Assembly (NCBI RefSeq): GCF_022808695.1
Contig: NZ_JAKZKW010000001.1
Span: 744,001 to 808,000 of the forward strand
Direction of reading: 5' to 3'
DNA length: 64,000 nucleotides
Origin: Fundidesulfovibrio soli
Lineage (GTDB): Bacteria; Desulfobacterota; Desulfovibrionia; Desulfovibrionales; Desulfovibrionaceae
Shown here: positions 40,270 through 49,090 of the stretch, piece by piece
How the letters are laid out: the number at the start of each line of letters is the position of its first letter
Numbering within the stretch: the first letter of the stretch is position 1
The notes under the pieces: generated by a model
The model's database searches: none
What the model was told of the DNA's origin: nothing
What the model saw: the letters and a program-made list of their open reading frames with translations, nothing else
Translations under genes and position numbers: made by a program

Positions 40270-41367
40270 TTACTGCCAGTCCTTGTATACCGGCTGGTAG
40301 CCCTGGGACTGGAACATGGCGGCCATCTCCGCCACGCTGCGGTCGTCGGAGATCTCGAACTGGCCCGGGTCGCTCTGGCCCGTGGCCCTTCCCCCAACCG
40401 AAGTGCTCACCCCGGCGGACATGCGCGTCACGCCCAGGCGCAGCAGGTTGTCGCGCAGCCCGGGCCTCTCCCGCGAGGAGAGGGTGATTCCGGCGCGGGG
40501 CATGAAGATGCGCAGGGCCGCGATGTACTGCACCAGGTCGCGGTCGCCGACCTCCACCTTGGGCTGGAAGCCGCCGGTCTGGGGCCTGATGCGCGGCACC
40601 GAGACGTTTACCTCCACCGAGGGGTACGCGCTCTGCAGGTAGTCCGCGTGCAGGCCGGTGCAGAAGGCCTCGGAGCGCCAGTCGTGCAGGCCCAGCAGCG
40701 CGCCCACGCCCACCTGGCGGAACCCTGCCGCGCAGGCCCTGTCCGGGGCCTCCAGGCGGAAGCGGTAGTCCCGCTTGGGGCCGCCCGGGTGCAGGGGCAG
40801 GTAGGCCGCCTCGTCGTAGACCTCCTGGAACATGGTCATGCCGTCGATCCCGGCCTCCAGGAGCCTGGCGTAGCCCGCCTCGTCCAGCGGGTAGACCTCC
40901 ACGGAGAGCGAGGCGAAGTATTTGGCCAGCACGCGGGCGCAATCGGCCATGTACTCCACGGAGCTGGTCCTGGGGGCCTCGCCCGTGAGCAGCAGGATGT
41001 GCCTGAGCCCCGTGGCCGCGATGCAGCGGGCCTCGGCCTCGACCTCCTCCAGGGTGAGCTGGCGGCGGTTGATGTCGTGGTGGGTGTTGAAGCCGCAATA
41101 GACGCAGCGGTTGACGCAGTGGTTGGCCAGGTAGAGCGGCGTGAACAGGTTGATGGCCCGGCCGAAGTGCCGCACGGTCAGCTCGTGGGCGCGCCGGGCC
41201 ATGGGCTCGAGCTGCCGGGCCGCCGCCGGGGAGAGCAGCGCCAGGAAGTCCGCCCGGGTGGGGCGCTCGCTGGCCAGGGCCCGCAGCACGTCGGCTTCGG
41301 TGGCGGCCGCCAGGGCGGACGCAACGGAGGCCATGTCCACGGATTTCAGAACGTCGTAGAAGCTCAT
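40270..41367 (-). CDS. thiH: 2-Iminoacetate synthase ThiH (radical SAM)
   Basis: Cleaves tyrosine to dehydroglycine and p-cresol in the anaerobic branch of thiazole synthesis. The 365-residue enzyme has the radical-SAM motif [10 protein letters not shown] at about residues 85-94, [12 protein letters not shown], and the C-terminal ThiH/BATS region. The use of ThiH rather than the oxygen-dependent ThiO fits an anaerobe. It is 7 bp after thiG. Confidence 0.95.
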   Translation of the reverse strand: MSFYDVLKSVDMASVASALAAATEADVLRALASERPTRADFLALLSPAAARQLEPMARRAHELTVRHFGRAINLFTPLYLANHCVNRCVYCGFNTHHDINRRQLTLEEVEAEARCIAATGLRHILLLTGEAPRTSSVEYMADCARVLAKYFASLSVEVYPLDEAGYARLLEAGIDGMTMFQEVYDEAAYLPLHPGGPKRDYRFRLEAPDRACAAGFRQVGVGALLGLHDWRSEAFCTGLHADYLQSAYPSVEVNVSVPRIRPQTGGFQPKVEVGDRDLVQYIAALRIFMPRAGITLSSRERPGLRDNLLRLGVTRMSAGVSTSVGGRATGQSDPGQFEISDDRSVAEMAAMFQSQGYQPVYKDWQ

Positions 41368-41374
41368 GGCCGCC

Positions 41375-42145
41375 CTACTCCCCCAAAAAACCAGTCAGCG
41401 GCGAGGAGGCCCGGGCCAGCTCGCTGACAGCGCCGGGCCCGGCCAGCCAGGCCTCGCGCCCGGCGGCCACGGCGCGCCCGAAGGCGCGGGCCATGCCCAC
41501 GGGGTCGGCGGCGGAGGCCACGGCGGTGTTCACCAGCACGGCGGCAGCGCCCATCTCCATGGCCTCGCAGGCCTCGGAGGGGCGGCCGATGCCCGCGTCC
41601 ACCACGATGGGCACATCCAGCTCCTCGATCATGATGCGCACCATCTCGCGGGTCTTGAGGCCCCGGTTGGTGCCGATGGGCGCGCCCAGCGGCATCACGG
41701 CGGCGGCTCCGGCCTCAACCATGCGCCTGCCGGCGGCCAGGTCCGGGCTCATGTAGCACAGCACGGTGAAGCCCTCGGCCGCAAGGATCTCGGTGGCCTT
41801 CACGGTCTCGAAGTTGTCGGGGAGCAGGTAGCGGTTGTCGTTGATGACCTCGATCTTGACCCAGTCCCCGCAGCCGGCGGCGCGGGCCAGACGTGCGATG
41901 CGCACGGCCTCCTGGGCGGTCCTGGCCCCGGAGGTGTTGGGCATGAGAATGGCGCTCTTCGGCACGTGGGCCAGGATGTTCTCCTGCCCGGCCTCAGGGT
42001 CCACCCGGCGCACAGCCACGGTGATGACCTGCGCGCCGCTGGCCTCCATGACGGCCGGGATCACGGCGTTGGAGGAATATTTGCCTGAGCCTATGAAGAG
42101 GCGGCTCGTGAGCTCACGGTCGCCGATGGTCAGCATGTCGGACAT
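41375..42145 (-). CDS. thiG: Thiazole synthase ThiG
   Basis: Forms the thiazole phosphate ring from DXP, dehydroglycine and ThiS thiocarboxylate. The 256-residue TIM barrel opens with [19 protein letters not shown]; the Schiff-base lysine is in WVKIEVI, followed by [24 protein letters not shown] and AVLVNTAVA. It starts 6 bp after thiS. Confidence 0.96.
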   Translation of the reverse strand: MSDMLTIGDRELTSRLFIGSGKYSSNAVIPAVMEASGAQVITVAVRRVDPEAGQENILAHVPKSAILMPNTSGARTAQEAVRIARLARAAGCGDWVKIEVINDNRYLLPDNFETVKATEILAAEGFTVLCYMSPDLAAGRRMVEAGAAAVMPLGAPIGTNRGLKTREMVRIMIEELDVPIVVDAGIGRPSEACEAMEMGAAAVLVNTAVASAADPVGMARAFGRAVAAGREAWLAGPGAVSELARASSPLTGFLGE

Positions 42146-42151
42146 GACGGA

Positions 42152-42352
42152 TCAGCCTCCGCCCACGAAGGAGACGACCTCCACGCGGTCGCCCTCCTTG
42201 AGGGCAGTGTCGGGCCACTGCTCGCGGGGAACGATGGCCTCGTTTATTTCCACGATGACGGCCTGGGGGTCCAGCCCGCGTGCGGCGAGCCATGCGGCCA
42301 CGGTCTGGCCGGGTTCCAGGGTCGATTCTTTTCCGTTGATGATAAGGCGCAC
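42152..42352 (-). CDS. thiS: Sulfur carrier protein ThiS
   Basis: A 66-residue ubiquitin-like sulfur carrier. It begins MRLIINGKE and ends VVSFVGGG; the terminal Gly-Gly is the thiocarboxylate site activated by ThiF. It leads the thiS-G-H-F-E run. No TPP riboswitch core is visible in the 87 bp between it and mtnA. Confidence 0.92.
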   Translation of the reverse strand: MRLIINGKESTLEPGQTVAAWLAARGLDPQAVIVEINEAIVPREQWPDTALKEGDRVEVVSFVGGG

Positions 42353-42401
42353 GGGGTGGTCCTTCCTGCGGGGGCGCGGAAGCGCTCAAGGCGGGGGGAA
42401 A

Positions 42402-42424
42402 GGGGCGGAACGGCTCTGCGCCCC
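42402..42424 (-). terminator. Hairpin between mtnA and thiS
   Basis: GGGGCG pairs with CGCCCC around an 11-nt loop and on the minus strand TTTCCCC follows. It may end or attenuate transcription from gatB-mtnA into the thiamin genes. Confidence 0.45.
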
Positions 42425-42439
42425 GCCCCCGCGTCGTTG

Positions 42440-43483
42440 TTATTCGCCGCCGATGATCCGGCGGATGTTCTCCACGTAGGGGGCGCGGATCACGCCGCGC
42501 TCGGTGACGATGCCCGCGATGAGCTCCGAGGGCGTCACGTCGAAGGCGTAGTTGAACACGCCCACGTTGTCCGGGGTGATCTGGTGCTCGCCCACGTGGG
42601 TCACCTCCCTGGGGGTGCGGTCCTCGATGGGGATGCCCGCGCCCGTGGGGGTGTTCAGGTCGAAGGTGGAGGCCGGGGCCGCCACGTAGAAGGGCACGCC
42701 GAAGTGCTTGGCCAGGATGGCCACCCCGAAGGTGCCGATCTTGTTGGCGGCGTCGCCGTTGGCCGCGATGCGGTCCGCGCCGACGACCACCTTCTGGACC
42801 ATGCCGCGCTGCATGAGCAGGGCGCAGGCGTTGTCGCAGGCCACCTTCACGGGGATTCCGTCCTTGGCCAGCTCGTAGGCGGTCAGGCGCGCTCCCTGCA
42901 GGAAGGGGCGGGTCTCGTTGGCGATCACCTGGATCTTCTTGCCCTGCTCCCAGGCGCCGCGGATCACGCCCAGGGCGGTGCCGTACCCGGCGGTGGCCAG
43001 GGCTCCGGCGTTGCAGTGGGTCATCACGGTGTCGCCGTCGGCGATGAGCTCGGCCCCGTAGCGGCCCATGGCCTTGTTGATCTCAATGTCCTGGAGGTGA
43101 ATCTCCTTGGCCATCTCCAGCCACTTGGCGCGCAGCTGGACCAGGGAGAGCTCCGGCAGGGTCTTCCAGGCCTTGCGCATGAGCTCAACGGCCCAGCGCA
43201 GGTTCACGGCGGTGGGGCGGGCGTCCTCCAGGTCCTTGAGCAGGCCTTCGAGGCGGGCCTTCCAGCCGGAGTCCTTGCCGTCAACCTCGCCGGCGGCCAG
43301 GTAGCAGCCGTAGGCGGCGGTGACGCCGATGGCGGGCGCGCCGCGCACCACCATGGTCTGCAGGGCGTAGATGGTGTCCGCGTTGTTCTTGCAGACGAAG
43401 TATTCCTCGCGGCAGGGCAGGATGCGCTGGTCCAGGAGGACCAGGGCGTCCTGCTCGGGGGAGAACTGGATATGGTCTGTCAT
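42440..43483 (-). CDS. mtnA: Methylthioribose-1-phosphate isomerase MtnA
   Basis: Isomerises MTR-1-P to MTRu-1-P in methylthioadenosine salvage. The ATG at 43483 gives 347 residues; the longer frame upstream overlaps gatB and is a shadow. Motifs: [67 protein letters not shown]. No other mtn gene is nearby. Some family members act instead on ribose-1,5-bisphosphate or 5-deoxyribose phosphates, so a side role is possible. Confidence 0.92.
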   Translation of the reverse strand: MTDHIQFSPEQDALVLLDQRILPCREEYFVCKNNADTIYALQTMVVRGAPAIGVTAAYGCYLAAGEVDGKDSGWKARLEGLLKDLEDARPTAVNLRWAVELMRKAWKTLPELSLVQLRAKWLEMAKEIHLQDIEINKAMGRYGAELIADGDTVMTHCNAGALATAGYGTALGVIRGAWEQGKKIQVIANETRPFLQGARLTAYELAKDGIPVKVACDNACALLMQRGMVQKVVVGADRIAANGDAANKIGTFGVAILAKHFGVPFYVAAPASTFDLNTPTGAGIPIEDRTPREVTHVGEHQITPDNVGVFNYAFDVTPSELIAGIVTERGVIRAPYVENIRRIIGGE

Positions 43484-43491
43484 TGTGCGTC

Positions 43492-44922
43492 CTAGCTGAG
43501 TTTTTTGGCCAGAAGCTGGTTGAGCAGCCCGGGGTTGGCCTGCCCCTTGGTGGCCTTCATGACCTGGCCCACGAAGAAGCCCATGAGCTTGGTCTTGCCG
43601 CCCTTGTAGGCTTCCACTTCCGCCGGGCTGGCGGCCAGCACGGCGTCGATGGCCTCCTCCAGGGCGGAGGAGTCGGAAATCTGCACCAGGCCCTTGGCCT
43701 TGACCAGGGCCTCGGGATCGCCCCCCTGGGCGAAGAGGTCGGGGAAGATCTGCTTGCCGATCTTGCCGGAGATCACGCCTTCGTCCACCAGCTTCACCAG
43801 CTTGGCCAGGTCCGCTGGTGCCAGCTTGAGCTGCGCGGCGCTCAGCTTTGCCTCGCCCATCTCGCGCAGCAGCTCGCTCATGATCCAGTTGGCGATCTTC
43901 TTGGGCTGGGCGTAGGCGGCGCAGGCGGCCTCGAAGTAGTCGGCCAGGTCGCGCTCGGCGGTGATGGTGGCGGCATCGTTCGCGGTGAGTCCGAAATCGT
44001 TCTCGAAGCGCTGGCGGCGCACCCGGGGCAGCTCCGGCAGTTGGGCCTTCCACTGCTCCAGCTTGGCGGGGTCGAGCTTGAGGGGCACCAGGTCCGGGTC
44101 GGGGAAATAGCGGTAGTCGTGGGCCTCTTCCTTGCCGCGCATGCTGGCCGTGACGTTCTTGTCCGGGTTGTAGAGGCGCGTCTCCTGCACGATGGCCTCG
44201 CCGTCCTCCAGGCAGTCCTTCTGGCGCTGGATTTCGTACTCGATGGCCTTGTGCACGTTGCGGAAGGAGTTGACGTTCTTGATCTCAGCCCGGGTGCCGA
44301 ACTCCTTCTGCCCCTTGGGGCGAATGGAGACGTTGGCGTCGCAGCGGAAGGAGCCCTCCTCCATGTTGCCGTCGCAGATGCCCAGGTAGACCAGGATGGA
44401 GCGCAGCTCCTTGAGGTAGGCAACGGCCTCGTCGGCGGAGCGCATGTCCGGCTCTGAGACGATCTCGATGAGGGGCACGCAGGCGCGGTTCAGATCCACG
44501 TAGCTGGCGTTGTCCGTGGCGGAGTGGATGTTCTTGCCCGCGTCCTCCTCCATGTGGATGCGCGTGACGCCGATGGTCTTGGCCGCGCCGTCCACGAGGA
44601 TGTCCACCTTGCCGTGCTCCGCGATGGGCAGCTCGAACTGGGAGATCTGGTAGCCCTTGGGCAGGTCGGGATAGAAATAGTTCTTGCGCGCGAACACCGA
44701 GATGGGGTTGAGCGCGCAGTCGATGGCCATGCCCATCTTGGCGGCGTACTCCACGGCGCGCTCGTTGAGCACGGGCAGCACGCCGGGCATGCCCGAGCAC
44801 ACGGGGCAGACGTTCTCGTTGGGGTCGTTGCCGAAACGTGTGGAGCAGGAACAGAAAATCTTGCTTTCGGTCAGCAACTGGGCGTGGACTTCAAGGCCGA
44901 TTACCGCCTCGTATTCTGCCAT
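43492..44922 (-). CDS. gatB: Asp/Glu-tRNA(Asn/Gln) amidotransferase subunit B
   Basis: Subunit of GatCAB, which amidates Glu-tRNA(Gln) and/or Asp-tRNA(Asn). The 476 residues open [23 protein letters not shown]; zinc cysteines occur as CSCS and CPVCSG, and [13 protein letters not shown] and RCDANVS follow. The C-terminal helical and YqeY-like tail domain is complete. gatA and gatC are not adjacent. mtnA follows after 8 bp. Confidence 0.96.
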   Translation of the reverse strand: MAEYEAVIGLEVHAQLLTESKIFCSCSTRFGNDPNENVCPVCSGMPGVLPVLNERAVEYAAKMGMAIDCALNPISVFARKNYFYPDLPKGYQISQFELPIAEHGKVDILVDGAAKTIGVTRIHMEEDAGKNIHSATDNASYVDLNRACVPLIEIVSEPDMRSADEAVAYLKELRSILVYLGICDGNMEEGSFRCDANVSIRPKGQKEFGTRAEIKNVNSFRNVHKAIEYEIQRQKDCLEDGEAIVQETRLYNPDKNVTASMRGKEEAHDYRYFPDPDLVPLKLDPAKLEQWKAQLPELPRVRRQRFENDFGLTANDAATITAERDLADYFEAACAAYAQPKKIANWIMSELLREMGEAKLSAAQLKLAPADLAKLVKLVDEGVISGKIGKQIFPDLFAQGGDPEALVKAKGLVQISDSSALEEAIDAVLAASPAEVEAYKGGKTKLMGFFVGQVMKATKGQANPGLLNQLLAKKLS

Positions 44923-45083
44923 GTCTGGAGGCTCCTGGATGAACTGGCGCTCGCGCCGGGGAAGGTCTTACAGGCCAAGCGTTGCGGGGTCAACATTCCC
45001 GGCCGGACGGACGGTGGAGTGGAGCGCGCCGCGTTGACTTGCCGCGCTCTTTGTGGTGCATAAGGGCATACCCAGGAGGCCCC

Positions 45084-45401
45084 ATGAACATCCGCTACGT
45101 GCTGCTGCTCACTCTTCTCGCCCTGGCAGGCTGCGTGGATACCGCCCAGCGCGGCGGCTACTACGACGACCCCTACTACGGCCGGGGCGGCTATTACCAG
45201 GGCAATCCCGGCTACCGCGGTGGGCGCCACGACCCCTACTACGACGAGGACGCCGCCGAGCGCCGCCGCCGCAACCAGGAAAACGCCTGCAACGTCAGCT
45301 GGGCCAACTGCGTCAATGTCTGCAACTCCATGCGCGACGCCAACCAGCGCGCCGTTTGCGTGGCCAACTGCAACAACGCCCTGAACCAGTGCAAGCGGTA
45401 G
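45084..45401 (+). CDS. Small lipoprotein with twin CX3C cysteine hairpin
   Basis: A 105-residue protein with AGGAGG about 5 bp before the ATG and a canonical lipobox LAGC (Cys18). A Tyr/Gly/Asp-rich stretch (repeats of YYDDPYYG type) follows. The C-terminal third has six cysteines in mirror-symmetric spacing, C-x6-C-x3-C-x11-C-x3-C-x6-C (about residues 67-103), as expected of two antiparallel helices tied by disulfides. No family is recognised. It converges with the Cys-rich gene at 45507, with a hairpin between them. Confidence 0.8.
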   Translation: MNIRYVLLLTLLALAGCVDTAQRGGYYDDPYYGRGGYYQGNPGYRGGRHDPYYDEDAAERRRRNQENACNVSWANCVNVCNSMRDANQRAVCVANCNNALNQCKR

Positions 45402-45453
45402 CGCAACGCGCTGCCCTCCCCTGCCTGCGTAACTTCCCCTTCACCAACGACGA

Positions 45454-45485
45454 CTGCCGGGGTTCGGCGAACCGGACCCCGGCAG
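45454..45485. terminator. Hairpin between convergent small Cys-rich genes
   Basis: CTGCCGGGGT pairs perfectly with ACCCCGGCAG, and inner TCGG/CCGG extends the stem to 14 bp closed by CGAA. No T-run follows on either strand; it probably ends both mRNAs. Confidence 0.6.
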
Positions 45486-45506
45486 TGAATGCAACGCTTA
45501 TCCTTA

Positions 45507-45779
45507 CTACTGGGCTTTCTTCGCCGACTTGTCCACGGTCGGAATGCCGCTGGGCATGACCGCGGTCTCTTGGCCATGAACGGCGCGATAGCAGGATTGA
45601 TACTGTTTCACGCACTGGTACTTGCCGGCCTCGTCCGTGATCTCCTTGGAGTTCACGCATTGGACGTAGGTCCTCTTGCATGCGGCAGCCTGCTGCTGGT
45701 TCTGGGACATGGCGGCCCCGGGGAGCAGTACTCCCGCCAGCAGAACCAGGCTCATGGCGATCGTTCTGGTTGAGATCAT
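45507..45779 (-). CDS. Small secreted protein with CX6C-x14-CX6C motif
   Basis: A 90-residue protein with GGAGG 8 bp before the ATG and a Sec signal (AMSLVLLAGVLLPGAAMS). The mature part has four cysteines spaced C-x6-C-x14-C-x6-C (about residues 34-63), which predicts a disulfide-locked helical hairpin similar in design to that of the convergent lipoprotein at 45084. It follows the multicopper oxidase gene on the same strand by 107 bp and may be its cotranscribed partner. No known family. Confidence 0.78.
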   Translation of the reverse strand: MISTRTIAMSLVLLAGVLLPGAAMSQNQQQAAACKRTYVQCVNSKEITDEAGKYQCVKQYQSCYRAVHGQETAVMPSGIPTVDKSAKKAQ

Positions 45780-45886
45780 GATAAATCCTCCGTTGCGGCA
45801 GCTTCATGTCTCGCAACTGCCTGGATACGATTGAAGCGCAGTCCGATCCTCAATGCCTCAGGAATCCGTGTCTGCATCTTCAACCA

Positions 45887-48244
45887 TCAACCGCCGTTCA
45901 TCAGCAGCCAATCCGCCGCTGGCGGGGCGTATGGGTTGTACACCTGGATGACGTGCATCATATCGTGCTCCTCGTGCTCGAGCATATGGCAGTGCCAGAT
46001 GTATTCGAAGCCGAAGTTGTGCAGCGGATTTGTCACAGCGTTGAAGGGCTTCGTGGCGTTGAGCGGGCGCACGCTCTGGGGCACGCCGAAGGACAGGCGA
46101 GGCGGCGAGAACTTCACGGCCACGATGGCGTTGGTCCCCGGCAGCATCCGGATTGTTTCCTTCCAGCCCAGTTCGTTGGGGTCCGGGGGCGTCACGACGC
46201 CGGCCCAGTCCACGCGGGCCACGAGCTGCACGTTCTCGAGGTGGATGTGAATGGGATGGACATCACCCGTATTGTTGACCACGGTCCATATCTGCGGCTG
46301 GCGGTTGAACACGGTTTCCGTGGGCATATCCTCGTAGCCGGTGCCGTAGGCCGGGGTGCCCTGGTTGCCTATGGTGAAGGCGTTGGTGCCGATCTGGGTG
46401 TTCAGGCGGCCGTGGCTGTCGAAGTTCTCGTTGAGGGTCTTGATCTTGACCGGGATGCCGGCGACGGTGGTATCGCGCACGTTCACAGGGGTGCCGGGGG
46501 GCACTATGGCCTTGGGCTGGGTCTGGGCGAAGATCGCGGGCAGGCCGGTATTGGCGTTTGCCAGATAGGCCTTGGTGGCCGCGTAGTTCACGGCGTCAGG
46601 GGTCCCACCGGCCACGACGCGGAACTCCATCATCGTGCGGGTGTTGGGGCCCTGGCCCTGAAGGGTGGTCGGGGCGCCTCCGAACGCGGTCTGGTCGGGA
46701 GCTCCAGTGAAGAAGTCGTCGCGGGGGTCTCCGGCCGGGGCGGGCGCGGGCGCGTCGTTGTAGAGGATCAGCCTGGCGCCCGGGGGCAAGGCCGAAAAGT
46801 CGACGATGATGTCCGCGCGCTCAGCCGGGGCGACCAGGAGGGTGTACGCCGTGGGCATGGTCGTCGAGGTCGGGATGGCGCCCCACTGGGTCGGCGGATT
46901 GTTCATCTCCACCGGTGCGGGCAGCACGCCGCCCTCGTTGGCTATCTGGAGCATGGCCGGGCCGGGCTGGGCCAGGTTCGCCTCGCCGGTGTAGTTCAGG
47001 TTGATGTCCTGAGCTTCCATGTACAGCTGCAGGTTGAAGGCCCTTGCGCCAGCCGCGTTGAGGATGCGGAAGCGATACTTGCGCTGCTGCACATCCATGT
47101 AGGGGTAGGCCACCCCGTTGACCATGGACGTGTCCTGAAATGCCTCGGCCACGGCGGAGACGGCGGGCGGGTTCTGGACGTTCTGCACGGGCGGATACAC
47201 CCAGCCGCCGAAGTCCCAGCGGCCTGTGGGGTTCGGAGTGCCGTCGGCCAGGTTCTGGTTGGGCTCGTACACATGGGGGTACCAGAGGGCGCCGGTGAAC
47301 TGGCCCCAATCCGGGTTGGCGGCCCAGGAGGGATCCTGGGTTCCGATCGTGGCGGAATTGACGAAGCTCTTGTCCTGGATGATCAGCGGAATGCCGAGGC
47401 CGCTGTTGTCGGCGGGCAGGATTCCGTTGGCCACCAGCTGCGCTTCGGCCGTATCCGTGACCAGGAAAGCCGAGGCCATGCCGGCGTAGACGTTGGTGCG
47501 GGTGATGCCCACGGCGTGGTCATGGTACCAGAGCATGCGCGCGCTCTGCAGGTTGGGGTAGTAGGCGTTCCATTCGTTTGCTGCCGGTGTCGCCATGTCC
47601 GGCACATTGATGTAGCTCACACCCTTCTGGCCTATGCCGGAAGGCGTGAACCACTGGTTGGGGGTGCCGTCGCTGATCCAGGGCACGAAACCGCCGTGCA
47701 GGTGGATGGCCGTGCGGTTCTGGACGCCCTCCGCGCCCATGATGGTGGTGTCGACTGGCAGAAAGGCGTTGCCAATCGGCAACTCGTTGCGGAAGGTCAC
47801 ACGCACTGGACGGTTGGTGTGGGCCACAATGATGGGGCCAAGATAGGACTGCTTCTCCGTGGTTCCCAGCTTCGTGATCGAAGCATTGGGACTGAGGTCA
47901 TAGTAACCGCGCAGTGTCGTCTGGTTAGGCAGCCCTGAATGCATCTGCTGGGAATACTGCCGAATTCCTATCTGATAGTAATCACTATTAGGATCGGAAG
48001 GATAACTGACAGGCTTCGCGATCGGTATGCAATATCCCAACGTATTATAGGAAGTATTCGTATCATTGCAGACAGGCGTAAGAGAGTCGACAAATTTGTT
48101 AAGAATCGGGCTAAATGCGTACCCATGAGCATCCGAAGTTACAACCCCGTTTCCAGGGGAGTAGCTTACGGGTGACAACACTGCACAGAGCATTGTCATC
48201 ACAATTGCTGTCCGCGACAAGTTCAACTTACGCCACAATTCCAT
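45887..48244 (-). CDS. Exported multicopper oxidase, CotA/bilirubin-oxidase-like
   Basis: A 785-residue multicopper oxidase with all four copper motifs: AIHLHGG, LWYHDHAVG, HPIHIHL and WHCHMLEHEEHDMM. The last holds the type-1 Cys and the axial Met, so a full set of four coppers is predicted. The ATG at 48244 is chosen because AGGAGG lies 8 bp before it; the ATG six codons upstream has none. A Sec-type signal covers about residues 10-33. The N-terminal region has an extra pair PVCNDTNTSYNTLGYC. The first ~110 codons are clearly AT-richer than the rest. The substrate may be a metal ion, phenol or bilirubin-like compound. Confidence 0.88.
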   Translation of the reverse strand: MELWRKLNLSRTAIVMTMLCAVLSPVSYSPGNGVVTSDAHGYAFSPILNKFVDSLTPVCNDTNTSYNTLGYCIPIAKPVSYPSDPNSDYYQIGIRQYSQQMHSGLPNQTTLRGYYDLSPNASITKLGTTEKQSYLGPIIVAHTNRPVRVTFRNELPIGNAFLPVDTTIMGAEGVQNRTAIHLHGGFVPWISDGTPNQWFTPSGIGQKGVSYINVPDMATPAANEWNAYYPNLQSARMLWYHDHAVGITRTNVYAGMASAFLVTDTAEAQLVANGILPADNSGLGIPLIIQDKSFVNSATIGTQDPSWAANPDWGQFTGALWYPHVYEPNQNLADGTPNPTGRWDFGGWVYPPVQNVQNPPAVSAVAEAFQDTSMVNGVAYPYMDVQQRKYRFRILNAAGARAFNLQLYMEAQDINLNYTGEANLAQPGPAMLQIANEGGVLPAPVEMNNPPTQWGAIPTSTTMPTAYTLLVAPAERADIIVDFSALPPGARLILYNDAPAPAPAGDPRDDFFTGAPDQTAFGGAPTTLQGQGPNTRTMMEFRVVAGGTPDAVNYAATKAYLANANTGLPAIFAQTQPKAIVPPGTPVNVRDTTVAGIPVKIKTLNENFDSHGRLNTQIGTNAFTIGNQGTPAYGTGYEDMPTETVFNRQPQIWTVVNNTGDVHPIHIHLENVQLVARVDWAGVVTPPDPNELGWKETIRMLPGTNAIVAVKFSPPRLSFGVPQSVRPLNATKPFNAVTNPLHNFGFEYIWHCHMLEHEEHDMMHVIQVYNPYAPPAADWLLMNGG

Positions 48245-48949
48245 TGCAGCACCTCCTATCAACAGTTGAAATCAGTAACAGCTGGCATGATTTCCTTACT
48301 GGCCTCTTGGTTTCAAACAATCCAAGAGTCAATGAGGCTACACTCCAAGCAGGGCAAAGGCCTGCCGCCCATTTGCGCGGGCCTTAAATGGACTTCCCAT
48401 CCAACATACACCCAGTCGTGAAGGTTTCAACTTATTTTTCACGATTTCGCACTGTCCTCCGAAAATTATTGCCCCACCGCCATACCCATTCGCACCCATT
48501 GACTTTTGTACCAACCTGAACGGCGACACTCACACGTCAATCATTACAAACAGATGTGGGTGTGTTTAGGTGCATAGACACGCCGGATGTCAATCCAGCG
48601 ACATCGTGGCAACTCCCAATATGCTCCAGCAAGAACATTCGACTTGCGGACTGATCATCTCGCCAATCCGACCGGTCATGAGGGCCGAGGGGCTCATAAC
48701 GGCCACATACAACCTGCCTCCAAAACTGGGTATCGCCGTGGCGAGCAGCGCTGACATGCCCAGTGTCCCTGAGCATGAACATCATCTTCCGGGCTGTCTC
48801 ACCGCCATGACGCTACAAAATTGCTGTACGGGCCTGGATGACCTGGAAGCAGGAGCACTGAGAGCTGTTCCGCCTATATGCAAGCAATAGACGCGCCCCG
48901 TAGATACGGGAGGCCGCCCGCCCGCGCAATGGCCGAGATCTTCAAACGT
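48245..48949. other. Gene-less AT-rich stretch upstream of multicopper oxidase
   Basis: About 700 bp with no credible gene on either strand. It holds the promoter region of the oxidase. One notable element is an inverted repeat TCGTGAA-N15-TTCACGA at 48416-48444, a possible operator about 170 bp before the start codon. Base composition is visibly lower in GC than in the flanking core genes. Confidence 0.45.
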
Positions 48950-48981
48950 AAGAGCCCGGACGATTTCTCACCCAGGCTCTT
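48950..48981 (-). terminator. Terminator of the four-gene oxidase operon
   Basis: AAGAGCC pairs with GGCTCTT, and two inner G-C pairs continue after one C-A mismatch. It lies 110 bp after the stop of the di-heme cytochrome gene. Its loop is the same as that of the terminator at 56089. Confidence 0.7.
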
Positions 48982-49090
48982 AATTATTACCATGCATGGC
49001 TGCATATCAGGGCCGCCCCCTGCTCCGGATCATTTCCCGCAAGCGGGCCGGCGACTGCTGGAACACCAAACTGTTGCCAGACTATGATCC

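Noticed and set aside
45806-47938. 710-codon plus-strand open frame over the multicopper oxidase
   Set aside because: Antisense to a gene with four intact copper motifs; its composition is that of a shadow frame.
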